Assembly (NCBI GenBank): GCA_021787435.1
Contig: JAJYLY010000009.1
Location: forward strand, 1 to 64,000
Origin: Pseudomonadota bacterium
GTDB taxonomy: Bacteria > Pseudomonadota > Gammaproteobacteria > Burkholderiales > Gallionellaceae
Length of the DNA stretch: 64,000 nucleotides
Direction: 5' to 3'
The position numbers were made by a program, and so were the translations under genes. Under the pieces are notes generated by a model that did no database searches, was not told where the DNA came from, and was given only the letters and a program-made list of their open reading frames with translations. How positions within the stretch are numbered: position 1 is the stretch's first letter; the number at the start of each line of letters is the position of its first letter. This document shows, in pieces, positions 1 to 9,609 of the stretch.

Positions 1-18
1 TGGTAGAATATGCAGTTC

Positions 19-109
<91 letters not shown>

Positions 110-985
110 TCAAACTGTCTTAGCCAGCAATTTTTTCATCATCTGTTCAGATTGGTTGATATAGCTGCCGCCGAACATGTTGGCGTGGTTCAGGATGTGG
201 TAGAGATTGTACAAGTCGCGGCGCGTTGCATATCCCGGATCAAGCGGGAAGTGCTCGCGATATGCCACATGAAAATCCTCAGAAAATCCGCCGAAAAGTT
301 CGGTCATCGCAATGTCGCACTCGCGGTCGCCATAATAAACTGCGGGGTCGAAGATCACCGGCGTACCCTCCGGCAGATATGCGTGATTGCCGCCCCACAG
401 ATCGCCGTGCAGTAGAGACGGGGCGGGTGCGTAATTCGCAAAGAAACGGGGCAGAACTTTCAACAGCTTTTCTCCGATATCCTGAAGGCCAAGGTTGTTC
501 TGCCTTGCAAGCTGCAACTGGAGACCGAGGCGTCTCTTATGCAGGAATGTTATCCAGTCATCCATCCATGCGTTGGGCTGTATCGTTGCACCGATGTGGT
601 TGTCATGTTCGAAGCCGAACCGGGCCGAGGTGCAGCGATGCATGGCTGCGAGCTGGCTTCCGAGCAGCCTCGCATCGCCGTGCGTATGCAGCTTCAGGTA
701 TTCCAGCACCAGATAACTGTGGATACCGGTCGTACCGTGGGCGATGACAGTAGGTACTCGCAGTGTCCGGGTCGCTGCGATGGCGGAAAGTCCTGCCACT
801 TCCGATTGCAGGACGGGATATTTCCGGATTTCGTTAAGCTTCAGGAAAAACTGCCGGCCATCCTTTCCTTCGATGCGCAGGGTCTGGTTGATGTAACCGC
901 CGCTGGTCGGCACATGGCTTGCGAATTCGAAGGGTCGGGTCGTTGCCGACGCAATGGAAGCGGCGATAGCGGGCCAATCGCTCAC
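110..985 (-). CDS. Fructosamine kinase family protein (ketosamine-3-kinase type)
   Basis: This 291-residue protein has the full length of the fructosamine/ketosamine-3-kinase family, an APH-like fold that phosphorylates sugar residues attached to amines so that the glycation product falls off. The catalytic loop HGDLWGGN is at residues 193-200 and the metal-binding Asp of IFDPAVYYGD is near 213. The start is a GTG at 985. It lies 7 bp after the PfkB kinase gene on the same strand, and with tpx may form a three-gene unit. Its physiological substrate cannot be read from sequence. The gene ends directly against the tRNA-Ser 3' end. Confidence 0.88.
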   Translation of the reverse strand: MSDWPAIAASIASATTRPFEFASHVPTSGGYINQTLRIEGKDGRQFFLKLNEIRKYPVLQSEVAGLSAIAATRTLRVPTVIAHGTTGIHSYLVLEYLKLHTHGDARLLGSQLAAMHRCTSARFGFEHDNHIGATIQPNAWMDDWITFLHKRRLGLQLQLARQNNLGLQDIGEKLLKVLPRFFANYAPAPSLLHGDLWGGNHAYLPEGTPVIFDPAVYYGDRECDIAMTELFGGFSEDFHVAYREHFPLDPGYATRRDLYNLYHILNHANMFGGSYINQSEQMMKKLLAKTV

Positions 986-992
986 GGAAAAC

Positions 993-1934
993 TTAGAGCA
1001 GTTCTATCCTGAAGCCGAAGTGCTGTTTGAACTGTTCCCTGATCTCATCGCGCGTGGGAGCATGGTTCTGCCCGCCGCGGCTTGATATTTTGATCGAGCC
1101 CATCAGCGATGCGAGGCGTCCCGTGGTCTCCCAGGGCCATTCGCGCTGTATGCCGTAAAGCAGGCCTGCACGGTATGCATCGCCGCAGCCGGTCGGATCG
1201 ACTACTGCTGCAGGTTTAGGCGTGGGAATCGCGATTTCCTTTCCTTCCGCGTAGATCATCGATCCGTCCGCCCCCAGTGTCACGATCAGCGCTTTCACAG
1301 AGCTTGCGATATCTTTGAGCGATTTTCCGGTCTTTTCCTGCAAGAGCTTTGCCTCGTAATCGTTCACCGTCACATAGGTGGCCTGATCGATGAAGCGTAA
1401 GAGATCATCGTCGGAAAACATCGGCATACCCTGTCCAGGATCGAACACGAAGGGTATGCCCGCCTCGGCGAATTGTTCCGCATGCTCTATCATGCCGGTG
1501 CGCCCGTCGGGAGAGACGATGCCGAGCGTGACTTCATTCGCGTCAGTCACCCTGTTCTGCTCTGAATAACCCATCGCGCCCGGATGGAAAGCGGTGATCT
1601 GGTTGTCGTCCAGGTCTGTCGTGATGAAGGCCTGTCCAGTAAAAGTGTCGGGCACATTGCGGATGTGCGTCTGTGAAATGGAAAGTTTTTCGAGGCGTTT
1701 CGCATAGGGCGCGAAGTCGTCGCCCACGGTTGCCATGATAAGCGGGTTGCCGCCCAGCAGGTTCATGTTGTAGGCGATGTTGCCGGCGCAACCGCCGTAT
1801 TCGCGGCGCATTTCAGGCACCAGGAAAGCAACGTTCAGGATGTGGATCTGTTTCGGCAATATGTGCTTTTTGAACTGGTCCTTGAACACCATGATGGTGT
1901 CGTAGGCCATCGAACCGCAGATGAGAGTTTTCAT
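993..1934 (-). CDS. PfkB family carbohydrate/nucleoside kinase
   Basis: The 313-residue product carries both PfkB signatures: the N-terminal GG motif (GGCAGN, 47-52) and the C-terminal anion-hole motif DPTGCGDAYRAG (246-257), whose Asp252 should be the catalytic base. Members phosphorylate ribose, adenosine, fructose or related sugars with ATP. The overall sequence is closest in feel to the bacterial adenosine kinase/ribokinase-like group, but the substrate is not certain. It lies between tpx (17 bp upstream) and the fructosamine kinase-like gene (7 bp downstream), all leftward. Confidence 0.88.
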   Translation of the reverse strand: MKTLICGSMAYDTIMVFKDQFKKHILPKQIHILNVAFLVPEMRREYGGCAGNIAYNMNLLGGNPLIMATVGDDFAPYAKRLEKLSISQTHIRNVPDTFTGQAFITTDLDDNQITAFHPGAMGYSEQNRVTDANEVTLGIVSPDGRTGMIEHAEQFAEAGIPFVFDPGQGMPMFSDDDLLRFIDQATYVTVNDYEAKLLQEKTGKSLKDIASSVKALIVTLGADGSMIYAEGKEIAIPTPKPAAVVDPTGCGDAYRAGLLYGIQREWPWETTGRLASLMGSIKISSRGGQNHAPTRDEIREQFKQHFGFRIELL

Positions 1935-1945
1935 ATCATTGACCT

Positions 1946-1972
1946 CAGTAGTTAGTCGCTAGTCTTAGTTGG
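1946..1972. repeat. Intergenic TTAGTC-type repeat tract
   Basis: The short gap between tpx and the PfkB kinase holds a tract built from TAGT/TTAGTCGCTAGTC units. The same words recur at 8384-8430, 19757-19790 and 57043-57066, each time at a gene boundary. Here the tract also supplies the last codons and stop of tpx. Confidence 0.45.
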
Positions 1973-2506
1973 TTTGTGTTCTTGCAGCACAGCGAGTGCG
2001 GCGGCATAGTCAGGTTCGTGGGTGATGTCGGATACCAAATCGGCATGCAAGACGCGGTTTTGTTCATCGAGAACCAGCACAGCTCGGGCAGTGACCCCGG
2101 CAAGCACGGTATCTGCAATTTTAACACCGTAATTTCTCATGAAGTCCCGCCCGCGCATCAGCGACAGAGGGATGACATTTTTCAGCCCCTCTGCAACGCA
2201 GAAACGGCTCATCGCAAACGGCAGGTCTGCGGAGATCAGCAGGACCACGGTGTTGGAAACCGTGCTCGCGGCCTCGTTGAATTTGCGCGCCGAGGTTGCG
2301 CAAACGGCGGTATCCAGGCTCGGCACGATATTGAGTACCTTGCGGAGACCCGCAAAACTTTGCAGTGTCACATCGTTCAGTTCGCTATCGACCAGCGAGA
2401 ACGCCGGGGCGATTTTCCCAACAGTTGGGAAGGTGCCATGCAAAGTGACGGGTGCGCCATCCAGCGTGACGGAAACCTTATCGGATGATTCCTTTTTCCT
2501 GGTCAT
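1952..2506 (-). CDS. tpx: Thiol peroxidase (Tpx, atypical 2-Cys peroxiredoxin)
   Basis: The protein reduces hydrogen and alkyl peroxides using thioredoxin. With the start at 2506 it has 184 residues. The peroxidatic cysteine is Cys69 ([10 protein letters not shown]) and the resolving cysteine Cys103 (SRFCVAEGL), 34 residues apart as in E. coli Tpx. A longer reading to 2629 is possible, but ATG 2506 is preceded by a strong GGAGGAC ribosome site and matches the family's length apart from a short lysine-rich N-terminal extension. It is probably the first gene of a unit with the PfkB and fructosamine kinases. Confidence 0.93.
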   Translation of the reverse strand: MTRKKESSDKVSVTLDGAPVTLHGTFPTVGKIAPAFSLVDSELNDVTLQSFAGLRKVLNIVPSLDTAVCATSARKFNEAASTVSNTVVLLISADLPFAMSRFCVAEGLKNVIPLSLMRGRDFMRNYGVKIADTVLAGVTARAVLVLDEQNRVLHADLVSDITHEPDYAAALAVLQEHKPTKTSD

Positions 2507-2939
2507 TTTAGTGTCCTCCGTGTTGCCTTCTGCCGCAAGCGCAGCAAACTCATGTGCATTCGGTGTGTGTGCTTTGTTGATTATAGCTTTCAATTCGAGG
2601 GCGGGGGCAGATGAGATGCTTGTCTCCATACACTTGAACGCGCGATAATAGATCGGAACTGGTAATCAATTGCGGATGGAGTTGCTTTTCTCTTGCTATT
2701 GCATACACTATTTCCATGATTTGTAATGGATGCCGATGTGCTGGTAGCTGGTCTGTGTTCATTGCAAGGTTGCTCAAGACGCATATTGCAGGCTGGGCGC
2801 CATGCCAAGTAATTTTGAACTATTCATGTTGGAATTGTCGTATTGCCCACTACAAATTACATAGACCTTCAGAGTTGAATCTGCGAAGTTATTTGCCCCC
2901 TGTGCGCAATATTCAGGTTAAATGTTCACCTGAAACAGA
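2507..2939. other. 433-bp gap holding a gcvP remnant and the tpx/recombinase-family promoters
   Basis: No intact gene is visible. The left part (2580-2642) is a decayed copy of the 3' end of gcvP. The rest is AT-rich and must contain the leftward promoter of tpx and the rightward promoter of the large membrane protein gene. I could not pick a convincing -35/-10 pair for either. Confidence 0.6.
2580..2642 (-). pseudogene. Remnant of the 3' end of a gcvP copy
   Basis: On the minus strand this segment reads [20 protein letters not shown], which matches the C-terminus of the intact GcvP encoded at 5016-7868 ([21 protein letters not shown]) at about 16 of 20 positions. The DNA match includes an identical 18-base stretch (GCAGATGAGATGCTTGTC) and TAGCTTTC. 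The stop codon has been lost and upstream codons no longer resemble gcvP. The remnant and the true gcvP end lie in the same orientation on either side of the SpecificRecomb gene. Confidence 0.75.
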
Positions 2940-4988
2940 TTGGATGCGAGTTATATGGAAGCACTGCTGCAGCAACATCTCCAGGATAATGGCGATCCGG
3001 CGAAGCTGATCACCGAGCTTGTCGGCAAAATTCGCCCGCGCAAGGCTCGCGATGCCGGCTATGCTGTTCACATGATACAGGCGCTTTGCCACATACTCGG
3101 CATGCGACCGGAATTTCGTGCAGGGCTGCGCGATGCGCTGCTCGAGCTGCTCGGCACGCGCAAACCGGTCTCCTTGTATGTTGAATCGGGTGTGTTGCCC
3201 AACACCGGTTTCTTTTCAGAGCTACATCGGCGCATCAGCCATAAAATATTGCCGGACGCCATAGATGCCGGCTATCTCAAGGATATTCTTGCGCTGATTT
3301 TTATCCGGCAGGATGACGATGTCTGGGTGCTGGCCGTGCCCGATACGGTCTGGCTTGAACTGCTGGTTGCGTTACGTTTTGACGAGCAGCCAGTCGAAGC
3401 CGGCTTGCCTTTGCCGCTACGAGGCATTCTGGATGCAATACTGGTGCTCTCCTACCGGATCTCATCGATCGGACTGGAGCCTGAGTTGATCCGCAACGAG
3501 CCCGCACTGGAAGAATTCGCCTCGCCATTTCTCACCCAGAATGACGAGGTGGGTGAATATCTGGAACAGTTTGCGCTTGCTTGGCAGAACCCGGAACTTG
3601 AATGGCAGGATGAAAAGCATATCCTCGTTCTGCTCGACCAATGTGCGCAGGTGATACAGAGGGTCCGGCGCACCGCTTCGCGCTTTGGTACCAGCATCAG
3701 CCTGACGTTTTTACTGCAACGCCTGACGCAGCAATTGACGCGGTTGGAAATTTTGCTCGCTATCCTGTCTGCATTGCGACGGGATAAAACCGGGCTTGGT
3801 GCGCAGCCGTTATTTGTCTGGCTGTTCAAAACACTGGTCCGCGGTGAATGCCGCAAGAATCACGTGCGCCAGTACTGGCAGGAAAGTCTGGAGCTGCTGG
3901 CACTGCGTGTGACGGAAAATGCCAGCCGTACTGGCGAGCACTATATCGCGACTACAAGAGCCGAATATTTTACGCTGCTGCGCTCTGCGATGGGAGCCGG
4001 CCTGATCATCGCATTCATGGCGGCGCTCAAGCTGTTCGTTGCCAGACAACAATTTCCCCCGATGACCGAGGCCCTGATATTCTGTCTCAATTACGGTCTG
4101 GGCTTCATGCTGATTCACATCCTGCATTTTACCGTTGCGACCAAGCAGCCTGCGATGACGGCATCTTCCATCGCTTCCAGCATCAGCGAAAGCGGCGGGA
4201 AAAACCGCGATCTGGAAAGTCTGTCCGGCATCATCGTGCAGACGCTGCGTAGTCAGCTGGCCGCCATCGTGGGCAATGTGCTGGTCGTTCTGCCTATGGC
4301 GATGCTGATTGCCTGGAGCATTTTTGCCGTTTCCGGCACGCATTTCATCACGCCGGAAAAGGCTCATCACTTGCTGGCTGATATCGATCCCATCCATAGT
4401 CCGGCCGTTTTTTATGCGGCTATTGCAGGGGTGTGTCTGTTTTTGTCAGGCCTGATCGCAGGGCATCACGACAATCTCGCAATGTACAACAAAATCCCAC
4501 AACGGCTGAAACAATTGCGCTGGCTTAAGCGTTTGCTGGGAGAAGCCCGCTTGGCGCGAGTGGCGAACTATGTGGAAAATAATCTGGGTGCGCTGGCCGG
4601 AAATTTCTATTTTGGCTGCATGCTGGGCGGCGTCACCGCTATCGGTGTCTTGTTCGGCCTGCCGCTGGATATACGGCACATCACTTTCTCCTCCGCCTAT
4701 CTGGGATTCTCGCTGATCGCGCTGCATTTCACGTTGGCGCCGAAAGAGATTTTACTCGCCGTGCTGGGAGTTATGCTGATTGGCCTGACAAATCTGATGG
4801 TCAGCTTTGCGCTTGCGCTGTCGGTCGCGATAAAAGCCCGCAAAGTGACTTTTCCGCATTGGGGCATACTGCTTAAAAGTTTGGGAAGACACTTCAGGCA
4901 ACATCCGCTGGAATTTTTGTTTCCACCAAAAACGGATGTTGCCGGGTCATGCCCGGATTGCACAGAGCAGCAATTTCACCCGAAATGA
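2940..4988 (+). CDS. SpecificRecomb-family membrane protein (annotated 'site-specific recombinase')
   Basis: This long protein (682 residues from TTG 2940; 677 from ATG 2955) belongs by overall sequence to the betaproteobacterial family usually labelled site-specific recombinase (Neisseria Gcr type, SpecificRecomb). The N-terminal half is soluble and helical. The C-terminal half, from about residue 345, has roughly seven hydrophobic membrane segments. I see neither a tyrosine-recombinase RHRY pattern nor a serine-recombinase catalytic region, so the recombinase name should be treated with caution. ATG 2955 may be the true start; no clear ribosome site decides. It is convergent with gcvP, with stops 27 bp apart. 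Confidence 0.8.
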   Translation: MDASYMEALLQQHLQDNGDPAKLITELVGKIRPRKARDAGYAVHMIQALCHILGMRPEFRAGLRDALLELLGTRKPVSLYVESGVLPNTGFFSELHRRISHKILPDAIDAGYLKDILALIFIRQDDDVWVLAVPDTVWLELLVALRFDEQPVEAGLPLPLRGILDAILVLSYRISSIGLEPELIRNEPALEEFASPFLTQNDEVGEYLEQFALAWQNPELEWQDEKHILVLLDQCAQVIQRVRRTASRFGTSISLTFLLQRLTQQLTRLEILLAILSALRRDKTGLGAQPLFVWLFKTLVRGECRKNHVRQYWQESLELLALRVTENASRTGEHYIATTRAEYFTLLRSAMGAGLIIAFMAALKLFVARQQFPPMTEALIFCLNYGLGFMLIHILHFTVATKQPAMTASSIASSISESGGKNRDLESLSGIIVQTLRSQLAAIVGNVLVVLPMAMLIAWSIFAVSGTHFITPEKAHHLLADIDPIHSPAVFYAAIAGVCLFLSGLIAGHHDNLAMYNKIPQRLKQLRWLKRLLGEARLARVANYVENNLGALAGNFYFGCMLGGVTAIGVLFGLPLDIRHITFSSAYLGFSLIALHFTLAPKEILLAVLGVMLIGLTNLMVSFALALSVAIKARKVTFPHWGILLKSLGRHFRQHPLEFLFPPKTDVAGSCPDCTEQQFHPK

Positions 4989-5015
4989 AATCAATTCATA
5001 CGGGCGAGCTTTAAG

Positions 5016-7868
5016 TTACAGGTAGCTTTCTATCGGCGGGCAGGAGCAGATGAGATGCTTGTCGCCATACACGTTGTCGACGCGCGCAACAGCAGGCCAG
5101 AACTTGTTTTCCCTGACCCAGGGCAGTGGGAAAGCAGCCTGCTCGCGCGTATAGCTTCTGTTCCAGTTGCTCGATACCACGCTCTTCGCGGTATGCGGCG
5201 CATGCTTGATCACGTTGTCTTTTCTGTCTGCACGGCCTGCCGCTATTTCGTCAATCTCGTTGCGGATCGCGATCATCGCACCAACAAATCGGTCAAGCTC
5301 CGCCTTGGATTCGCTCTCGGTAGGTTCAACCATCAATGTGTCGACCACCGGGAATGATGTGGTCGGCGCATGGAAGCCGAAATCCATCAAGCGCTTGGCG
5401 ATGTCGGCGACTTCCACGCCTGCATCGCGCTTGAACGGCACACAATTCAGGATCATCTCGTGCGCGCAGCGGCCTTGGCTCCCTGCATACAGCGTCGAAT
5501 AGTGATCTTTCAATGACTCTTTGATGTAGTTTGCATTGAGGATCGCAATGCGGGTGGCCTCTTTGAGTCCTGTGCCGCCCATCATCTTGATGTATCCGTA
5601 GGAAACCAGGAGGATCAGTGCGCTACCGTAAGGGGCTGCGGATACCGCATGTATACCTTGCTCGCCGCCGGTCTTGATCACCGAATGTGAAGGCAGGAAA
5701 GGGGCGAGATGCGCTGCCACGCCGATGGGGCCGGCACCCGGTCCGCCGCCGCCGTGGGGGATCGCAAAGGTCTTGTGCAGGTTGAGATGGCATACGTCCG
5801 CGCCGATGTTGCCCGGGCTCGTGAGACCCACCTGCGCGTTCATGTTCGCGCCGTCCATGTAAACCTGCCCGCCGTTTGCATGGATGATGGAGGTGATCTC
5901 AATGATGGATTCCTCATACACGCCGTGGGTGCTTGGGTAGGTCACCATCAGGCATGACAGATGGTCTTTGTGCAGCTCGGCCTTCTCGCGCAGGTCGTCC
6001 ACGTCGATGTTGCCGTTTTTGTCGCATTTCACCACCACGATGTTCATGCCGCACATCGCAGCGCTGGCAGGATTGGTGCCGTGCGCAGAAGAAGGGATCA
6101 GCGCGACATTGCGGCCCCCTTCGCCGCGCGAGCGGTGATAGGCCTGGATCACCAGAAGGCCCGCATATTCGCCCTGCGCGCCGCTGTTGGGCTGAAAGCT
6201 CATTTGCGCAAAGCCCGTGATCTCCGACAACGCGGCATCTAGGCCAGAGATGACCTCCTGAAAACCTGCCGCCTGTTCAACAGGCACGAAGGGGTGTAGG
6301 CTGGCAAAGCCGGGCCAGGTCAGCGGCAACAGCTCCGCTGCGGCGTTCAGCTTCATCGTGCATGAGCCCAGTGCGATCATCGAATGAGTCAAGGACAGGT
6401 CCTTGTTCTCCAGCCTCTTGATGTAGCGCATCATCAGGGTTTCGGAGTGATGCGAATTGAACACAGGGTGGGTCAGTATCGCGGACTCCCTTGTGCCGAT
6501 GCGAATGGTCTGGACATCAAGCCTGCACGCCGTCAATATCGGTGCGGGTTTTCCGGCAGCCTTTGCGAACACTGCGAGGATTGCGTTGAGATCGTTTATC
6601 GACGTGGTTTGATCCAGCGAAAAGCCAAGTCCGTCGCTGCTGTAGCGGAAATTGATTTCCGCAGACTCTGCGAAGGCATGTATTCTCACGTTGTCGGTGT
6701 GCATGAGGTGTAGCGTATCAAAGAAGCTTTCATGCGCGATCTGGTAGCCGAGTTTCTTCAGTTCGTCGGCAAGCAATGCGGCGGAAAGATGCACCCTTGT
6801 GGCAATGCCTTTGAGGCCGGTAGCGCCGTGATATACCGCATACATGCTGGCCATGATTGCAAGCAGCGCCTGAGCGGTGCAGATGTTGGAGGTGGCCTTC
6901 TCGCGTCGGATATGCTGTTCGCGCGTCTGCAGCGCCATGCGAAGCGCGGGGTTGCCGTCCGCATCGACAGACACGCCGATGATGCGCCCAGGCATCGAAC
7001 GCTTGTAAGCGTCGCGGCAGGCAAAGTATGCCGCGTGCGGTCCGCCGTATCCCATAGGTACGCCGAAACGCTGACTGGAGCCAAACACGACGTCCGCACC
7101 CCATTCGCCCGGAGGAGGCAACAAGACGAGACTTAGGATGTCGGCTGCCACAGCAATACTCATGCCGTGTTGTTTTGCGCGATCCACGAATTCGCGGTAG
7201 TCATGCACGGCGCCATTGGCCGTCGGGTATTGCAACAGCGCGCCATACATCCTGTCGTTGAAAGTGACGCTTTTGAAGTCGCCGATCACAAGCTCGATCC
7301 CCAGTGGTTTGGCGCGGGTTTTCAGCAGCTCTATGGTTTGCGGGAAGCATTCGTGCGAGACGAAGAATGTGTTTTTGTGGGATGCGTCGTGGGCACGAAG
7401 GCTATGCAGCATGGTCATTGCTTCGGCGGCAGCTGTCGCTTCATCCAGAAGCGATGCATTGGCGATTTCCATGCCGGTCAGATCGACCACCATGGTTTGG
7501 AAATTTAGAAGCGCTTCAAGGCGTCCTTGGGCGATCTCGGCTTGGTAGGGGGTGTAGGCGGTGTACCAGCCCGGATTCTCGAGCACGTTGCGCTGTATCA
7601 CGGGCGGCACGACGGTGTCGTAGTAGCCTAGGCCGATGTATGACTTGTAAAGTTTGTTCTTCGCCGCAATGCCTCTCAGATGGGAAAGGTATTCATATTC
7701 CGACATGCCATCGGGAAGGTTGAGCGGTGTCTTCAGGCGGATCGCTTTCGGTATGGTCTGATCGATCAGCGCATCGAGCGACGGCGCGTCGATTTTTTTG
7801 AGCATGTCCTGAACTTCATCTGGGGAAGGGCCATTGTGGCGGTTTAAAAATTGGTCGGAATTATTCAT
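5016..7868 (-). CDS. gcvP: Glycine dehydrogenase (decarboxylating), P protein of the glycine cleavage system
   Basis: GcvP decarboxylates glycine and passes the aminomethyl group to the lipoyl arm of GcvH. At 950 residues it is the usual single-chain proteobacterial form. The PLP lysine is Lys699 in [16 protein letters not shown], followed by the glycine-rich loop. ATG 7868 begins [15 protein letters not shown], the family's normal N-terminus; an upstream ATG at 7913 would add 15 unrelated residues. It is the last gene of gcvT-gcvH-gcvP under the riboswitch at 9606-9866. Its 3' end has a decayed duplicate at 2580-2642. Confidence 0.97.
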   Translation of the reverse strand: MNNSDQFLNRHNGPSPDEVQDMLKKIDAPSLDALIDQTIPKAIRLKTPLNLPDGMSEYEYLSHLRGIAAKNKLYKSYIGLGYYDTVVPPVIQRNVLENPGWYTAYTPYQAEIAQGRLEALLNFQTMVVDLTGMEIANASLLDEATAAAEAMTMLHSLRAHDASHKNTFFVSHECFPQTIELLKTRAKPLGIELVIGDFKSVTFNDRMYGALLQYPTANGAVHDYREFVDRAKQHGMSIAVAADILSLVLLPPPGEWGADVVFGSSQRFGVPMGYGGPHAAYFACRDAYKRSMPGRIIGVSVDADGNPALRMALQTREQHIRREKATSNICTAQALLAIMASMYAVYHGATGLKGIATRVHLSAALLADELKKLGYQIAHESFFDTLHLMHTDNVRIHAFAESAEINFRYSSDGLGFSLDQTTSINDLNAILAVFAKAAGKPAPILTACRLDVQTIRIGTRESAILTHPVFNSHHSETLMMRYIKRLENKDLSLTHSMIALGSCTMKLNAAAELLPLTWPGFASLHPFVPVEQAAGFQEVISGLDAALSEITGFAQMSFQPNSGAQGEYAGLLVIQAYHRSRGEGGRNVALIPSSAHGTNPASAAMCGMNIVVVKCDKNGNIDVDDLREKAELHKDHLSCLMVTYPSTHGVYEESIIEITSIIHANGGQVYMDGANMNAQVGLTSPGNIGADVCHLNLHKTFAIPHGGGGPGAGPIGVAAHLAPFLPSHSVIKTGGEQGIHAVSAAPYGSALILLVSYGYIKMMGGTGLKEATRIAILNANYIKESLKDHYSTLYAGSQGRCAHEMILNCVPFKRDAGVEVADIAKRLMDFGFHAPTTSFPVVDTLMVEPTESESKAELDRFVGAMIAIRNEIDEIAAGRADRKDNVIKHAPHTAKSVVSSNWNRSYTREQAAFPLPWVRENKFWPAVARVDNVYGDKHLICSCPPIESYL

Positions 7869-7919
7869 GGCAGAAATTTGAAAAACATGGATGATTGTGA
7901 GCGGAAAGCTCATAGTCGG

Positions 7920-7939
7920 TAGCCAATGCGCATTGGCTA
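7920..7939. repeat. 20-bp perfect palindrome between gcvH and gcvP
   Basis: TAGCCAATGCGCATTGGCTA reads the same on both strands. It sits in the 99-bp gap between gcvH and gcvP and is flanked by TAGCTGATAGC-like words. There is no T-run after it, so it is more likely an RNA hairpin or REP-like unit than a terminator. Confidence 0.6.
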
Positions 7940-7967
7940 TCAGCTACAGGCCACGAGCTATTGGCGC

Positions 7968-8357
7968 TTAATGTGCTTCGCTGTCGACGAATACCTGATA
8001 TGCGGCAGCATCCATAAGCGTGTTGACGTCGGCAGCATTGTCGGGCTTCATTCTGAACATCCATGCCGCATAAGGATCTTCATTGATGGATTCCGGACTG
8101 CCATCCAGTGCCCCGTTGGTTTCGGTAACCGTACCCGAGATTGGCGCATACACGTCTGCCGCTGCCTTGACCGATTCCACTACGGCGCATTCTTCGCGCG
8201 CTGCCAGGTGGCGTCCGACTGCGGGCGCTTCGACAAACACCATGTCGCCCAACAATTCCTGCGCGTGCTGAGTGATGCCTATGCTGATTGTGCCGTCCGC
8301 TTCTGTCTTGACCCATTCGTGGGAAGTCGTGTATTTCAGGTTGTCTGGATTGCTCAT
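7968..8357 (-). CDS. gcvH: Glycine cleavage system H protein
   Basis: GcvH is the lipoylated carrier that shuttles the aminomethyl group between GcvP, GcvT and the dihydrolipoamide dehydrogenase. The 129-residue product has the expected lipoyl site Lys64 in [13 protein letters not shown] strong AAGGAGAG ribosome site lies just before ATG 8357. It is the middle gene of the leftward gcvTHP operon, separated from gcvT by 118 bp of repeat-rich DNA and from gcvP by 99 bp containing a perfect palindrome. Confidence 0.97.
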   Translation of the reverse strand: MSNPDNLKYTTSHEWVKTEADGTISIGITQHAQELLGDMVFVEAPAVGRHLAAREECAVVESVKAAADVYAPISGTVTETNGALDGSPESINEDPYAAWMFRMKPDNAADVNTLMDAAAYQVFVDSEAH

Positions 8358-8383
8358 TGTGTCTCTCCTTACGGTCGATAGTT

Positions 8384-8466
8384 ATTTGTCGTTAGTAGCT
8401 GGCTGTTAGTCATTAGTCATTAGTTGGCGCTGTCCTGCGGGTTTTCTCAACTGTCGACTAGCGCCT
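8384..8466. repeat. Heptamer repeat tract between gcvT and gcvH
   Basis: Three tandem heptamers (TTAGTCA 8406-8412, TTAGTCA 8413-8419, TTAGTTG 8420-8426) follow GTTAGTAGC. A related inverted copy, CTAGCGCCTAACGAC, lies about 30 bp further on, so the transcript could fold back on itself. The tract is non-coding and fills the gap between gcvT and gcvH. Confidence 0.55.
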
Positions 8467-8475
8467 AACGACTGC

Positions 8476-9561
8476 TTATAAAACTGCTTTGCCATTTCTT
8501 GCGAACGGGTACTTTACCACTTGTGCGTTGAGCATTTTGTCGCGCACCGATACCTGCACAACATCTCCGATGGCAACTTCAGCGGGCACGCGAGCCAGCG
8601 CGATGGATTTTTCAAGTGTCGGGGAAAAGCTGCCGCTGGTGATCTCGCCTTCGCCGTGCGCGGTGTGCACCTTCTGGTGGCCGCGCAACACGCCTTTGTC
8701 TGTCAACAGGAGCCCCACCAGTTTCCTTGCAGGAGGATGGGCCAGAAGGGCCGCCTTGCCTATGAAATCCCGGGCGCTCTTGAGATCGACCGTCCAGGCA
8801 AGACCTGATTCCAGCGGGTTGACCAGCTCGTCCATGTCCTGCCCGTAGAGGTTCATGCCCGCTTCCAGTCGCAGGGTGTCGCGCGCGCCAAGACCAATCG
8901 GCTTCACGCCTTTTTCCGCGAGCGCCGCCCAGAAGAAGGGAGCAGCCTTGGCCGGAATCATGATTTCAAAACCGTCCTCCCCTGTATAACCTGTGCGCGC
9001 GATGAACATCTCGCCCATCTCCACTGCGCTGAATGGGACCAGATTTTCGGAAAGCTCCTGGCTGCCGGGCAGTGCTTCCCATACCTTTGCGCGTGCATTC
9101 GGCCCCTGCACCGCGATCATCGCAAGTTCCATGCGAGGAGTGATTGCAAGATTCGGCGCGTGCGATGCGACCTGTTCCTTCATCCATGCGATGTCCTTGT
9201 CCGCGGTGCCAGCGTTGACCACGACGCGAAACCAGGCTTCGTTCATGAAATAGATGATCAGGTCGTCGATCACGCCGCCATCCGGGAGCAGCATGGTCGA
9301 ATACAGCGCCTTGCCGGGTGTCGTCAGTTTGTCCGCATTGTTTGCCAGAAGGTAGCGTAGAAATGCGCGCACGCCATCGCCTTTGATGTCCACCACGCGC
9401 ATGTGGGAGACGTCGAACATGCCGCAGTCCCGCCGCACCTGATGGTGTTCCTCGATCTGGGAGCCGTAGTTCACCGGCATGTCCCAGCCGCCGAAGTCCA
9501 CCATTTTCGCGCCCATTGCGCGGTGTGCTGCATTGAGGGGTGTCTGCTTGAGAGTCGTCAT
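8476..9561 (-). CDS. gcvT: Glycine cleavage system aminomethyltransferase (T protein)
   Basis: GcvT releases ammonia from the aminomethyl-GcvH intermediate and makes 5,10-methylene-tetrahydrofolate. The 361-residue length and motifs typical of the family are present ([14 protein letters not shown] near the N-terminus, YTGEDGFEI for folate binding, and [12 protein letters not shown]). ATG 9561 is preceded by GGAAGAC. It is the first gene after the riboswitch-controlled terminator at 9573-9609, so its expression should rise with glycine. Confidence 0.97.
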   Translation of the reverse strand: MTTLKQTPLNAAHRAMGAKMVDFGGWDMPVNYGSQIEEHHQVRRDCGMFDVSHMRVVDIKGDGVRAFLRYLLANNADKLTTPGKALYSTMLLPDGGVIDDLIIYFMNEAWFRVVVNAGTADKDIAWMKEQVASHAPNLAITPRMELAMIAVQGPNARAKVWEALPGSQELSENLVPFSAVEMGEMFIARTGYTGEDGFEIMIPAKAAPFFWAALAEKGVKPIGLGARDTLRLEAGMNLYGQDMDELVNPLESGLAWTVDLKSARDFIGKAALLAHPPARKLVGLLLTDKGVLRGHQKVHTAHGEGEITSGSFSPTLEKSIALARVPAEVAIGDVVQVSVRDKMLNAQVVKYPFARNGKAVL

Positions 9562-9572
9562 GTCGTCTTCCG

Positions 9573-9609
9573 AAAATAAAAAAGGCGCTGCACGATATCG
9601 TGCAGCGCC
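9573..9609 (-). terminator. Riboswitch expression platform: intrinsic terminator before gcvT
   Basis: On the minus strand a 26-base perfect palindrome (9584-9609; arms GGCGCTGCACGAT and its complement) is followed by TTTTTTATTTT and then, after about 12 bases, the gcvT start codon. It directly follows the second glycine aptamer, whose last conserved strand ends in GGGG overlapping the hairpin base at 9608-9611. This is the arrangement expected if glycine binding relieves termination. Confidence 0.85.

Noticed and set aside
2716..3009. A possible 97-residue gene upstream of the SpecificRecomb gene
   Set aside because: It has no ribosome site or family, and overlaps the start of the real gene.
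2507..5016. The SpecificRecomb gene as part of a mobile element
   Set aside because: No integrase active site, terminal inverted repeats or cargo genes are seen. Only the gcvP-end repeat hints at past rearrangement.
8406..8426. Tandem heptamers as a CRISPR array
   Set aside because: The units are 7 bp with no spacers and no cas genes are present.
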